From positions 59,486,268-59,550,267 of the forward strand of contig CM038218.1 of assembly GCA_021442155.1 (NCBI GenBank): a stretch of DNA of 64,000 nt, read 5' to 3'. Position numbers and translations under genes: made by a program. The notes beneath the pieces are model-generated. The model worked only from the letters and a program-made list of their open reading frames with translations. It was not told where the DNA came from and searched no databases. This document shows, in pieces, positions 45,677 to 56,700 of the stretch (position 1 is the stretch's first letter; each line of letters opens with the position of its first letter). Source of the DNA: Cymbidium sinense (taxonomy: Eukaryota > Streptophyta > Magnoliopsida > Asparagales > Orchidaceae).

Positions 45677-47309
45677 GTTGGTGATATCAATGTCCTCCTC
45701 ACCACAATGAGATACTCCCTTGGACTCACTCTCAACTCCATCTCCTGAATCTAACGAAGAGTCTTTAGATACTTGGTTGGGAGATAGATCCTCAATACTA
45801 GCCGGTCTTGCGATGTACTAAGGATTCCTTTTAGAACCCTGATGAAGCCCTCCTCTAAATATGGTGCTCCAAATCCTTCACTTCAACATCAAGAATATGA
45901 TTACGAGCTTCTTGGACATGGTCTTCCATTGTATCGCGATAAGCTAAGGAGTTCTTAAAGTCTTCCACTACTTTCAAGGAGATTTCATTTGCTTCTGCTT
46001 CTGACATTATATGCTCCTTCTCAGAAAGACGATCTTGTAATGCTTTTCTCCGCTCAGACTCTCTTCTCCACGTAAGTGCCTTGAGTCTTTTCTCTTCTCT
46101 CGATCCCCTCACCTCAATCCTCATCAGGTCCACCTCCGACCGGAGAGAAAGAGAAGTCATGTTGCTAGCTCGCCTGCTAGTGATCCTCCAAAGTCGCCAC
46201 TTCTTAGCCTTAACACTCATCTTTCTCATACTCGCCTTGCAGATATTTTTCTTCACAAATTCAAGATTCCACTCTAAAGAGATACCCAAATGAGCCATCG
46301 CCTAATGTTTGAGTTATCTATAAAGAAAAAACCATCACAAATATTACACAAAAGAAAAGAAGGAGGAAAAAGAAAAGAAGAAAGAAGGGAAGACAACGTA
46401 ATTCATCCGCTTGACGCCCAATGCATATGTGATTTAACACCTCTTCGAATGTGCGCTTGAGAACGAACTCCCCATTATGAGTTGAAACAAAACTCTCGAG
46501 GTCAACCGGGGAACATCTTCTTCAGATATCGATGTAGTCACTGACATGTCTTCTTTTTCTTTAGAGAAGAAATATTGCCACTACCCTGATTTCATGATGA
46601 GCTTCTTGAAAAAATCCTATGAATTTGAGGAGACCTTTCATCACCTTTACTTGACCTCTTTAGTGAAAAGAATGAGATCTCCCTTCCTGGATGGAAAGGC
46701 CAACCTTGAACATTCTATCTTCAACTATATATTTGTTAATGTGACGTAACTCATGTTGTAAGCTTTCTACATCAGGAACGTTAAGAGTTGCCAAGATCTC
46801 ATTCTCTATAATCAACAAAGGATCTGGAAGGTCATTCAATCTTCTCCATCTCTCAGGAAGGCCCCACTCATTTTTCATAGAATCCAAGAGACCAATTTTA
46901 GAGGGATCCCGTGAAAAATTCTATCTAATTATAGTCCGATAAGAAACACGCCCCTCTATATCACATGTGAATCTACACATTCGGCACAAGTATTTGATGT
47001 TCAAAGTAACACCACGCTCTCTAAAGAAGATAGTCAATCCAATGATAACCACTAAAGCTCGAAATGAAAATTGTGAAAAAGCTACACCATATATTTTAAG
47101 ACCTCAATCAACTCGGGAGCCAAAGGGAATTGCAGTCCCGCACGAAGAATCATTTCAGAAACAGTAAAGTATTTTATAGTTAATACACAACACTTTACAA
47201 CCAAAAAATAATAGTTGTGTATTAGCTGAGCATCACATGATAATATCTTATTTGATTTCGAATATAATTTTCTACATACAGACTCCATGCGTAATAATTT
47301 TACATTCAA
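45677..47309 (-). pseudogene. Antisense extra ORF of the gypsy element
   Basis: Read on minus, pieces follow one another: LQFPLAPELIEVLKYM at the end of frame 47309-47082, then SQFSFRALVVIIGLTIFF (about 47075-47010), frame 46887-46660 (WGLPERWRRLNDLPDP), a coiled-coil-like charged frame 46298-45855 (147 codons) and an acidic tail with a stop near 45677. The N-terminal style matches the gypsy-type transposon/gag-like domain seen in antisense frames of Tat elements. Stops and shifts separate the pieces. Confidence 0.6.
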
Positions 47310-47350
47310 TTATCATGCATAAAAAAATATTTATAAATATTAAAATTTTA

Positions 47351-47355
<5 letters not shown>

Positions 47356-47417
<62 letters not shown>
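47356..47417. repeat. (AT)n microsatellite
   Basis: A pure AT run of about 62 bp lies directly after the last recognisable gypsy sequence. Confidence 0.97.
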
Positions 47418-47420
<3 letters not shown>

Positions 47421-48012
47421 GATTTTTCACATATATAAATTTCTTTTGTTATTTTCTCTATAATAATTTCATCTACAAGGGAAGAATAAAAGCCTTTGCC
47501 TGCTTTAACAAGATGGCTATATATTTTTAATATTTTAATACATCGAATGCGAAATTATGAACTCTATGCATTGAAAAAATCAATATAATCTTAACGACAA
47601 CTTCAATTTTTTATTATTATTTTTTTTTTATAAATGGATCAAATAGCTAATACTTGTAATATAAAAGTCATGGATAAATGCACGTGACAATAATTTTTTT
47701 TAAAATAAATATTATTTATTATGTAAAAGATAATATTAAGAAATATTTTTTTATTATATTATTTTTATCAAGAAAGCTGTTTAATATGACCATTAATTTA
47801 AAATTATAAGAGGCCTAGAACCGATCAGATCTTGACTTAGTTAAATTTATTTGATCACTTAGTCAGATGAGCCAAGTCTAAATATGTCAATTTTGAGATA
47901 ATTATAACTATGTCTTATTATAACCAGTCTAATTATAGACTACCTCTATTCAAAGCATTAAATTAACTCAATTTTAATGAAGGTGGTGAGAGTGATTTTT
48001 CAATTTTATTTT
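47418..48012. other. AT-rich intergenic DNA
   Basis: Nothing recognised. Confidence 0.5.
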
Positions 48013-49147
48013 GGGAAATTTATATACCTAGCACACAATTTTTATGCATTTACATATCTAACACCTATATTTGATATTTATAAATATATATATATTTTTA
48101 TGCATGAATTTTATCAAGAAAGGTATTATTTTTATTATTGTTGCGTGCTAGAAAACCAGCGCGATAGAGTGAAAGTTTACGCGCGCTTGTTGTGAAGTCA
48201 AAGCCGCGTAATTAAAGAGCAGATCAGAATTTTTAACGTGAAAACCTCGAAAAGAGGAAAAAACCACGAGGCTAGCAAGAAAAGCTTATGTATCGTTTTA
48301 GTACAAAGTCTTCCGATAACGGGATTCTGATTATATGAGGAGGAAAAACAGTATGTAACAACGATCGATTGTAATAGTTCTTTGGTAGTAGGTGGAGATC
48401 ACGGGGACAATTAGCGATGAAGGTGGTTGGTGATGGTGGTTGGTGGCCGTCGGCAGTGCGACCTTGCTTGGAGGATCTTCAAGCTTGAGCTTCTTCTTCT
48501 TCCTCTTCTTCTTTCGCTCTTCCTTTTCTTTGCTTGGGTTCTCCTCTTCTTCCTTGTTTGGACTCTTCCTTTTCTTCCTCTTGACTCTTCCTTCCTTTCT
48601 CTTCTCTTCTTCTTTGCTTTCCTCTTTCTTCCCTTCGGACTCTTTCTTCTTCCTTTCTCAGACCTCCTCTTCACTTATTTCTCCTCTTCTTCTTCATTTG
48701 TTCTTCTTCACTCCTTCATGTGAGGAATGGCTGTTATAGATGGGAGGAGGCGTTATGTAATTGTAAAGCACCACTCCCTCGGACGGACCAGATGATTACT
48801 TTGATCATTTGATGTATTTCGAGCATTTGGATGCCTAAATGGTCGGAATTATGAGATCTAGGCTCATTAGATCCGTCAAGCCAGACCTGATTGACTATAT
48901 AAACACCCTATATTTGAGAGCTGTTTTGAGATTTAATCACGCCCCAAAGATTCCAATGATATTTTAAGGCCGATCTCGATCGATTTTCACTCAAAATCAT
49001 ATACATCAAGATTTCAGGTTGACTAGAGATTACAGAGTCATATCAATTATAATAATAAAAATTTAGATGTTATATATGTAAATATTTATATATAGAAGTT
49101 AGATATGAAAATATATAAGAAATGTTTGCTATATATGTAAATGCCCC
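48013..49147. mobile_element. MITE split by a nested solo LTR
   Basis: The left end is GGGAAATTTATATACCTAGC and the right end, reversed, GGGGCATTTACATATATAGC. The arms are similar over about 60 bp (shared CATATCTAAC block). Without the inserted LTR the element would be about 220 bp. Flanks are T-rich (TTTTATTTT-like on both sides), so the target duplication is unclear. Confidence 0.7.
48139..49045 (-). mobile_element. Complete solo LTR (gypsy) with 5-bp target duplication
   Basis: On minus it starts TGATATGACTCTG (49045) and ends TAGCACGCAACA (48139), 907 bp. ATTAT flanks both sides (48134-48138 and 49046-49050). It shares blocks with the LTR at 38982-39807. A CT/GA-rich stretch (48480-48720) yields spurious low-complexity frames on both strands. 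It arose by LTR-LTR recombination after insertion into the MITE. Confidence 0.9.
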
Positions 49148-49306
49148 TTTTTATTTGTATTAATGTGAATACCTTGTGAAGAGCATGGCGTAATAATAGT
49201 TATTATTATTCTTTTTTAAGAGAAAACAATACGCTAATTTTTGTGGAAAACAATATGTTTTTTTTTTTTTTTAAAGTGCCAGCAATTTTCAACCTGCTTT
49301 GACTAA

Positions 49307-50537
49307 GGGGCTATTTGGTTAGCAGTAAATGTAATGTACTGTAATTAGTTTACATATTTTTTTTCTTTTTTGTTATTTGGAAAGTAAATAATTCAAATAA
49401 ATTTTTGGGGTATTTCAAATTACACATTTATTTTGCGACTCTAAATACTTGAAAACGGCGTATTTCGAATTGGAAGAAAAAGCAGCTTTTCAAATTTTTT
49501 TTTCTTTTTGGGAAAAAGAGATTTTCTTTTTCGTTTTTGGGAAAACGAGACTGCCAAACTAGATTTTTTTTCTTTTCAATTTGCTTTTTCGAATTCGCTG
49601 AACCCCTAATATTTATTTTAACTTGAATTAAAATAAATATTATTATAACTTAATTATAATTTAATAAATATAATTATGTTTATTCAAATTGATGGTAAAT
49701 AATTCACGATAAATCAAAAAAATTAAAATAATTATTAAATTTTAGTTTATTTAGCAAAAAAATAATTAATGAGTAAGCTATTTATTAAAGAAAAATTATT
49801 TAATAAATAAATATTAAATCATAACTTGACGATTAATTTATTTAATAAAAATTCCTATTAATTAATTAATGTTTAATATAGTAATAAAATTATATATATA
49901 TATATTAAATTTGGGTCATTATGTTAATATAAAAAAATTATTATAATTATTTACATACAACTAATAAGATCTAACGTATGAAAAATGCATTGCTTTTACC
50001 TGCATATACTCAATCAAGCAGAAAAATAATTTTTTGTATTTATTTTTTAGATAATTAAATAAAATTTAAATATTCAAAATATATTGTACTTGCTTTTACA
50101 ATGCAGTTTAAAGTTTCATCTCTTTCTCTTCTTGAAAAATAATAATATTTAAATTTTATTTATTTATAACACTAATAATTAATATCTTAGAAAATTTATA
50201 AATTAATTACTAATAATTAAATATTTGAAATACATTATATTTGTATTTGATTTTATTTATTTTTTAGTCAAGAAAAAAATTTTATTTATAATTTATTTAT
50301 ATTTTAATTTATATTTATTTTTTAATTGAATACGTTAATTAGCGAGTAAATTCTATAATTAATTTATATATAATAAAGTATTCAGAATACAACTATTTAC
50401 TTTATATTCATCCAACCAAAGAAAAAATAGTTTAGTCTTTTACACACAACCAAACAACAACAATAAAGATTCAATTCAATCGTTATTTTACACGATTCTT
50501 ATTATCTGATTCCAAATGCAGGTAACCAAACAGCCCC
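49307..50537. mobile_element. Non-autonomous PIF/Harbinger-like element
   Basis: The left end is GGGGCTATTTGGTTAGCAG and the right end, reversed, GGGGCTGTTTGGTTACCTGC. TAA flanks both sides (49304-49306, 50538-50540), as for PIF/Harbinger. The 1.2-kb interior is AT-rich without a transposase frame. Confidence 0.7.
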
Positions 50538-50540
50538 TAA

Positions 50541-51084
50541 ATTTAAAAAGGAGCATTTTTATCTATTTATTTATTTTTAATTGGGGATCCATATAAATAA
50601 TTTTTTTAAAAAAAAAAAAGCATAAAGGCGATTGTAAATAAAATTCACGTTTTCTTCGAAACGTGAATACAATTCACGTTTTAAAGTTTTTTATTTTAAA
50701 TTAATATTGATATAAGTATTAATAAATTTTTAATTTGATTTTTTTGTGAGAGAGGTAATTAAAATAATTTATTTTTTAATACTTTATTTTCAATTTTTAT
50801 TTCATGATTTTTTAAATTTTCTGTATGATAAAATTATTACAATTTAAATTTTAAAACTAAAATTACAATTAAATAATAATTATGTAATTTATAAATTTTA
50901 AAACCAAAATCTTGTGCCCGACTGAAACATCCATGCTCTGATCCGTGTGATCATAATCTTGTTCTACGAAAATTGCTCTTCAAAATATAATGAATGCAAA
51001 TTTATCAGAATTTGTTATTTTCAAGTATTTGACATGTATATTTTTAGATAATTGAGATAATATCATCTAAAAATAAGGGGCAAC
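50541..51084. other. AT-rich intergenic DNA
   Basis: It contains an imperfect short repeat (AATTCACGTTT, twice near 50640-50680). No gene is seen. Confidence 0.5.
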
Positions 51085-52136
51085 TGATATGACCAAAATT
51101 CTTATTCAAGATAAATCTTGATGCCAAAAGAACTGATTCAATCAAGACTAACCAAATCGCTTATTATCAATCAACTCTTAAACATGGAGTTAAATCGAAG
51201 GGCGTCTTGACGAGCCAACAAGCTCAAGATCTCATAATTCGACTTCATTTGAGCATTCAAATACATAAAATACATCATATGATCAAGAGAATCATCAAGT
51301 CGTTGATGGAGGAGTTTGTATTTTGTATATATTTATAAACGCCAATCATAAATAGCCTCTCATTCTTCATGAGGGAGCGGTTAAAGAGAGGAGAGACTAA
51401 AGCTTGAAAATCCTCCAAGCATAATCGGTCATAACGCAATCTGCCGCCGACCATTGCCGGCCGCCAACCACGTGTCGGCCGCTGCTACCGCCACCGGTTA
51501 TCACCATCATCGGTCAACGCCATGGACTACTGTCGCCGGTCACCGCTGCTGACCATCGCTGCCGCGGTCTCCGCCAATTTCATCGCCGCCGGCCAGCCGA
51601 CCATCTTTTGCCATCTCACGGTCCGCGCATCATCACCCGTATCTCGCTGACCACGCTACGGCCGCCATGGCTTGTTGTCGACACGCAACCACCGCCGCCA
51701 CTATCATCATCTGCCGTCCAACTATCGTTCTTGTATCTCATCATTGGTGGCCACCGCTGCGACCATTGTGGCCACCACCGCCACCGATTACCGCCGCTGA
51801 TTGGTCAGATGGTCACCGACGACCGCCATCATCGGTCACCCTCACATTATCTATCTATCACTAGTAACTATTACACTCTAACCATGGCTATATAGCTGTT
51901 GTTGTCTGATTCTGGGACTCTTATTGTCTGCTCTTCTCATATATAATTATATAATCCCGTTATCGGGAAAATTTTGTACTCGTGGAAGATTTTTACTGGG
52001 CCAGGCCTCGTGTTTTTTTCTCTTTTCGAAGTTTTTCCACGTAAAAATTCTGAAATTTTATCATAATTCTTCAAACATCGCTGTATCTTTGACTGAATAA
52101 AAGCAAAACTTTTTTCTACCGTAACTAGTTTAAACA
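51085..52136 (+). mobile_element. Isolated LTR copy of the same gypsy family
   Basis: It starts TGATATGACC, shares the GCTCAAGATCTCATAATTCG and AATCCCGTTATCGGG blocks with the other LTRs, and ends near TAACTAGTTTAAACA. The last bases of the LTR are replaced and no 5-bp duplication is seen, so the right end is truncated or diverged. Its middle (51440-51870) is a GC-rich CCG/CCA-type tract that makes spurious frames. Confidence 0.75.
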
Positions 52137-52889
52137 AATAATAAATTAAAGTTTCAAGATTGATAGGGTACTAATTAGTAGCTTGATAATAGTTTTAGTA
52201 GTAGTTATCAAAGTCTTAGATTTATGGATCTATTTGGAGGTGCTGCAGCTATTTGAAAAAAATAGTAATAGAGCTATTATATGAGGAGTTGTTGTCTAAA
52301 AAGCTAGAGTCGGTATTATAATTATTTATTATTTTAAAAAAATAAGACTAAATCAAGTCAAGTTTGAAAATATATCTTTCCATCACAGTTTTCAAAATGC
52401 ACCAAAATATATAGTTTCAAACGTCATCTACAATATTTAGACTACACCGCATACAAAAAGTTGCCCCAAACACAACTTAAATCTCACTTAGATCATAATA
52501 AAATATTATCTTATGAATTTGGGTGAGTAAAAAAAAATTTAAAATTATTGAGATAAATTAAATAATAGTTTAAAAATGGATTTCAAATTTTGGCTATATA
52601 AATTTAGCTATTTTTTTTAAAATTATAGAGGTACTGTATGTCTTTTGGCGAGAAAGATCAAATTTTACATATGATCATTGTTAATAATGATATGCTTTTG
52701 TTTTTATTGTTGTTATCTGTGGTCTGAAATTAATTCACTGATTTTTAGCAGAGATGAATTAGGAGCAACTTGACAAATATTTTAATCATGACTTTCAATA
52801 CTTAGATTAGAAGCACATATAAAATTATCATCAATTTAAATTCATTTAATAGATAAAAAATTTAAGAAGTAAGACAATGTAGCATTAAC

Positions 52890-52991
<102 letters not shown>

Positions 52992-53023
52992 ATTATATTG
53001 GATGATATCAATTTTGTAGTAAA

Positions 53024-53071
<48 letters not shown>
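53024..53071. repeat. (AAT)n microsatellite
   Basis: About 48 bp of AAT trinucleotide repeats. Confidence 0.97.
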
Positions 53072-53073
<2 letters not shown>

Positions 53074-53438
53074 TAAGACTAATTGATTATTTTAAAAGTA
53101 CTAATATTTTTTAACAGATATCTATAACTTCTAACTTAAAAAATATTACCTAGAGCACAAATTAAATATTTTATAAAATATATTTATATAAATAAAAATA
53201 TATGATATATAAAAATATCTTTATTTTAATTGAGCTTATATGTTCCTCATCATCATAAACCCGCCCTTGCAAGGAGCCCAATATGAAATATATGTCTAAG
53301 CTAAATTCAATTTAATAGCAATATTCTATTCTAATCATATATTAATTTTATATATTTTTAATGTGACAAATTAAACTTTAACTATCAAATCGATTGAACT
53401 CATATTTTCACTAATCACAAATTTATGTCTTCGTAATT

Positions 53439-53443
<5 letters not shown>

Positions 53444-53470
<27 letters not shown>
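53444..53470. repeat. (AT)n microsatellite
   Basis: About 27 bp of AT, roughly 75 bp upstream of the UFM1 G-boxes. Confidence 0.95.
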
Positions 53471-53476
<6 letters not shown>

Positions 53477-53540
53477 GATATAATATTATTCAATTACTGA
53501 TTACATTTTTGAGAAAAACAACTGTCAGAGAACCACAAAC

Positions 53541-53557
53541 CACGTGCGATGCACGTG
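53541..53557 (+). promoter_or_regulatory. Double G-box upstream of UFM1
   Basis: Two perfect CACGTG palindromes at 53541-53546 and 53552-53557, 11 bp centre to centre, lie 107 and 96 bp before the ATG. G-boxes bind plant bZIP and bHLH factors. Whether they lie in the promoter or the 5' leader is unknown. Confidence 0.6.
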
Positions 53558-53647
53558 ATCGAACGTGTTTACAACTTTCCGTTTCACGCAGGTCCTTTCC
53601 GGTCTCCGGCGGCCTCTCATTCGTTTTTTTTTTTCGCAGTAGCACTG

Positions 53648-53724
53648 ATGGCAACTTCAGCAACCGGGGGCAAGGTGTCGTTCAAGGTCACCCTGACCTC
53701 GGATCCGAAGCTTCCCTACAAAGT
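53648..53724 (+). CDS. UFM1: UFM1 exon 1
   Basis: 25 codons plus two bases, [20 protein letters not shown] to LPYK. Donor GTAAGG is at 53725. Confidence 0.93.
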
Positions 53725-56700
53725 GTAAGGGCTTCTCTTTTTTTGGTTCCAATCCAAGTTTTCCCTGCTTTGTCGACAAGTTAGGGTTTCTTTTCTGTTT
53801 TGTTTTAACGCTCTTATCACTACAATTTAGATTTAGCGTGCCAGAGGCGGCGCCCTTCACTGCTGTGTTGAAATTCGCCGCCGAGGAGTTCAAAGTACCT
53901 CCGCAGACCAGCGCCATAATCACCAATGGTATGGATTATTGCAAAGTATTGTATTTTGCATATGGATCAAGAGTTAATTAATATACCGAGCATGCTTAGT
54001 TGTAGTATTGTAGAATGAAGTGATTTACATGCATCTGATAAGATTAAATGTATCCCAGCCCTAGGCATATAAATTTATTGGTATATCATTCCTAATTCCT
54101 TGACTGGTATATCATCATGTTCGATTAATGCTTATAAATCTATGAATTTTGATTACTTTATGTTACTTTAGAGGAAATATTCTGATATTTCTTTGAGGGA
54201 CTGGTTTGCTACAAGTAGGATTTTATTCAAGTAGAATCTAGTAAAGTCAGAATCAGTAAGTCTCAGATGCATTAATCCTTGAAAGGTTTTTGGAATGATA
54301 AATGTGAAGTCTGGTTATTTCCTAATTAACTATTTGACATATAATTTTAAGTTTTTGGATGTAAATGAAAGAGTAGAAGAATCATTGTTAGGAAAAGTGG
54401 TGTAGATCTTTTAAACCCTCCCTTAGGATTTACTAAATCTAGGGCTTATCCTAAAATGGGAGAAAATGGGATTTAAGTATTCACAAGAATCTAGGTGGCT
54501 CAAAAAACTATTTGACAAGAGATACCCTAAATTCTAGCTAAATCTTTCTACTAAGTACCTCGTGAAAGAAAATTTTCACCTTAATAATAAATACAACCCT
54601 CCCCTCAACCCATAATTTAGATATTGTCCTCACTTCCTCAATGCAAAAACTATTATTCACCCTTCTTCCTCGTTATTTATTCCCAATCCCCCACTTAATT
54701 TATTCCACACTGCCTGCCAACATGTTTCACTACAATTTCTGTAATTATACTAAATTTTAGCAAGATTTTCATGTAATCACCCTTCAACCTAACCATTCAC
54801 CCTTCTTTTTCCCACTTGATTGCCCCATTATCTCCTTAACCCCTCCCCCATTCTTTTCATCTAGTTCGTAATTTCTACATTATTTTGCAGCTTTAAAATT
54901 TTGAAGATTTAAAAAGATGAAAAACTTAGACGTTTTGCTTTAATGAGATCAGGCATAAATTTCATGGTTGATCAAGGCATAAGCTTCACAATAGAAATAT
55001 AAAAAACCTATAAAAATTAAAATAATTTATAAATATAACATGAATCATTGATATATTTACTAAGTTCATCATAAAGATATAAATAATAATTTTTAATTAA
55101 TATTAAAATCATATTCAAGATAAGCACTTAAATTTTAAATATGCAATGAAGATCAAGATCCACAATAGCCTTTATCTTCACTTTCATCATTTTTAGAAGG
55201 GTTCTCATATATAATAATTCTATCATCCTTTGATTCAATTTTTTTGACTTCAATCGCTACATTTTTATTCTTACTTCCTATATCAATTAACAACAACAAC
55301 AACAACAAGCCTTAATCCCACTAGGTGGCCATGAATCCTTCTCCATCATGTCCTATTATGTGTCAAATTCTCATCTAATTCAAGTATGTTAAGATCATTT
55401 TATACATCTTAACCAAGTCTTTTAGGTCTACCTCTACCTTTCTTAACATAAGGCAAATCTAATGCATCTACTCTCCTAATCGGGTCATCGGACAGCCGAC
55501 GCTTTATGTGGCCAAACCATCTAAGGCGACTCTCCCTAATCTTATCTACAACAAATTAATAGCAAGATTGAGTAATCCACCATATTTAAATTATCTTTTG
55601 ATACTTTTAATGTGTTGTATTAGGTTTATTAGATATAAGTATAATATAATATGATATCTTAATATTTTAATATAATACAAAATAATTTAATTTTTTGTAT
55701 GTAACCTTATTGAGGTGTTGTCTCAAATGTCTCAAGGCATAAAGCCTCAAGCCGTACACATCAAGCAACAAAAGGCGCAAGCCTTACTAATGAGAATGAT
55801 GCGTAAACCTCAAGGCATTTTTGTGCACCCCAATTCTAAGCATGTCTGTGTACCTACAGTGCTTTTTAAACAAGGTAATTTCTTTTTTCATAATTGTATT
55901 GTAGAAATTTTAAATATTTACAAATTTTGGCAAAATTTGCAGAAAAGAACTTTAGCCTCAATATTTCTAGTTCAATATATTTTCAAGATTATACATAATA
56001 GAGGAAATTAAAATGAATTTTATTGATAGAAAACATAATAGCAAGCCTCATATTTTTTTATATTCAAAAACCAAAACCATAATGTAGCAACTAACACTGT
56101 TGATATCATGACAAATGCATATCAGCGGTGCATATATTTTACGTATGATTGTCATAGTTATTATTAATATAAAGTACTACACTTATGCCTACTTCAACAT
56201 AGTACTTCAATTGCCTGCCAATTTTCACAACTACATTTCCTTTTTGATTGGTCCAGTTCTTTATCTCTGTCATGCACTTTACTTTTGTACATATATGAAG
56301 ATTACCGACAATCAGAGATCCTTTTATGAACTGAAATCTTTTAATTGCTTCTTAGCTATTTGAACCAAATATCCTTTCTTCTTTGCAGATCTTTGGCTTC
56401 TATCATTCATATCTTTCTTGCATATTCCTCAAATGGTGTCAATTAGGTCAACCATAAGTATTTTTGGCATTTCTTATCTCTCCCTTGACTCATGCATTTT
56501 ATTACATAAATCCACTTCCCATGCCAATTCCAAACTCTCGCCCCTTGGAATTTAGCATGCTATAAAAAAAGTATTAAACTTATCTCTCTTAATCAATGCA
56601 TATGAAGATCATGCTTAAATGCATTTCCAGCATTCAATATTTATAAACTCTAGCATGCATGTCCTCATTGTCAAAATTTTAATAGTTTTCAATTTATCAA

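Larger units (their letters stand above)
38982..47345 (+). mobile_element. Degenerate Tat-type Ty3/gypsy LTR retrotransposon lacking a 3' LTR
   Basis: 5' LTR (38982-39807), primer site, then gag, protease, RT, RNase H and integrase relics in the order typical of Ty3/gypsy. A long 3' untranslated part follows with tandem repeats (45237-45478) and an antisense extra frame (47309-45677), features described for the Tat lineage. No 3' LTR follows. The element fades near 47345, just before an (AT)n run. A 53-bp RTE remnant is nested at 44977-45029. The border at the right is approximate. Confidence 0.82.

Noticed and set aside
48411..48739. Arg/Lys-rich minus frame and Phe/Leu/Ser-rich plus frames
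   Set aside because: Caused by a CT/GA-rich stretch inside the solo LTR.
51608..51895. Pro/His-rich frames
   Set aside because: Low-complexity GC-rich tract in an LTR.
53509..53926. Alternative frames across UFM1 exons 1-2
   Set aside because: They run through introns; the spliced UFM1 frame explains the conservation.
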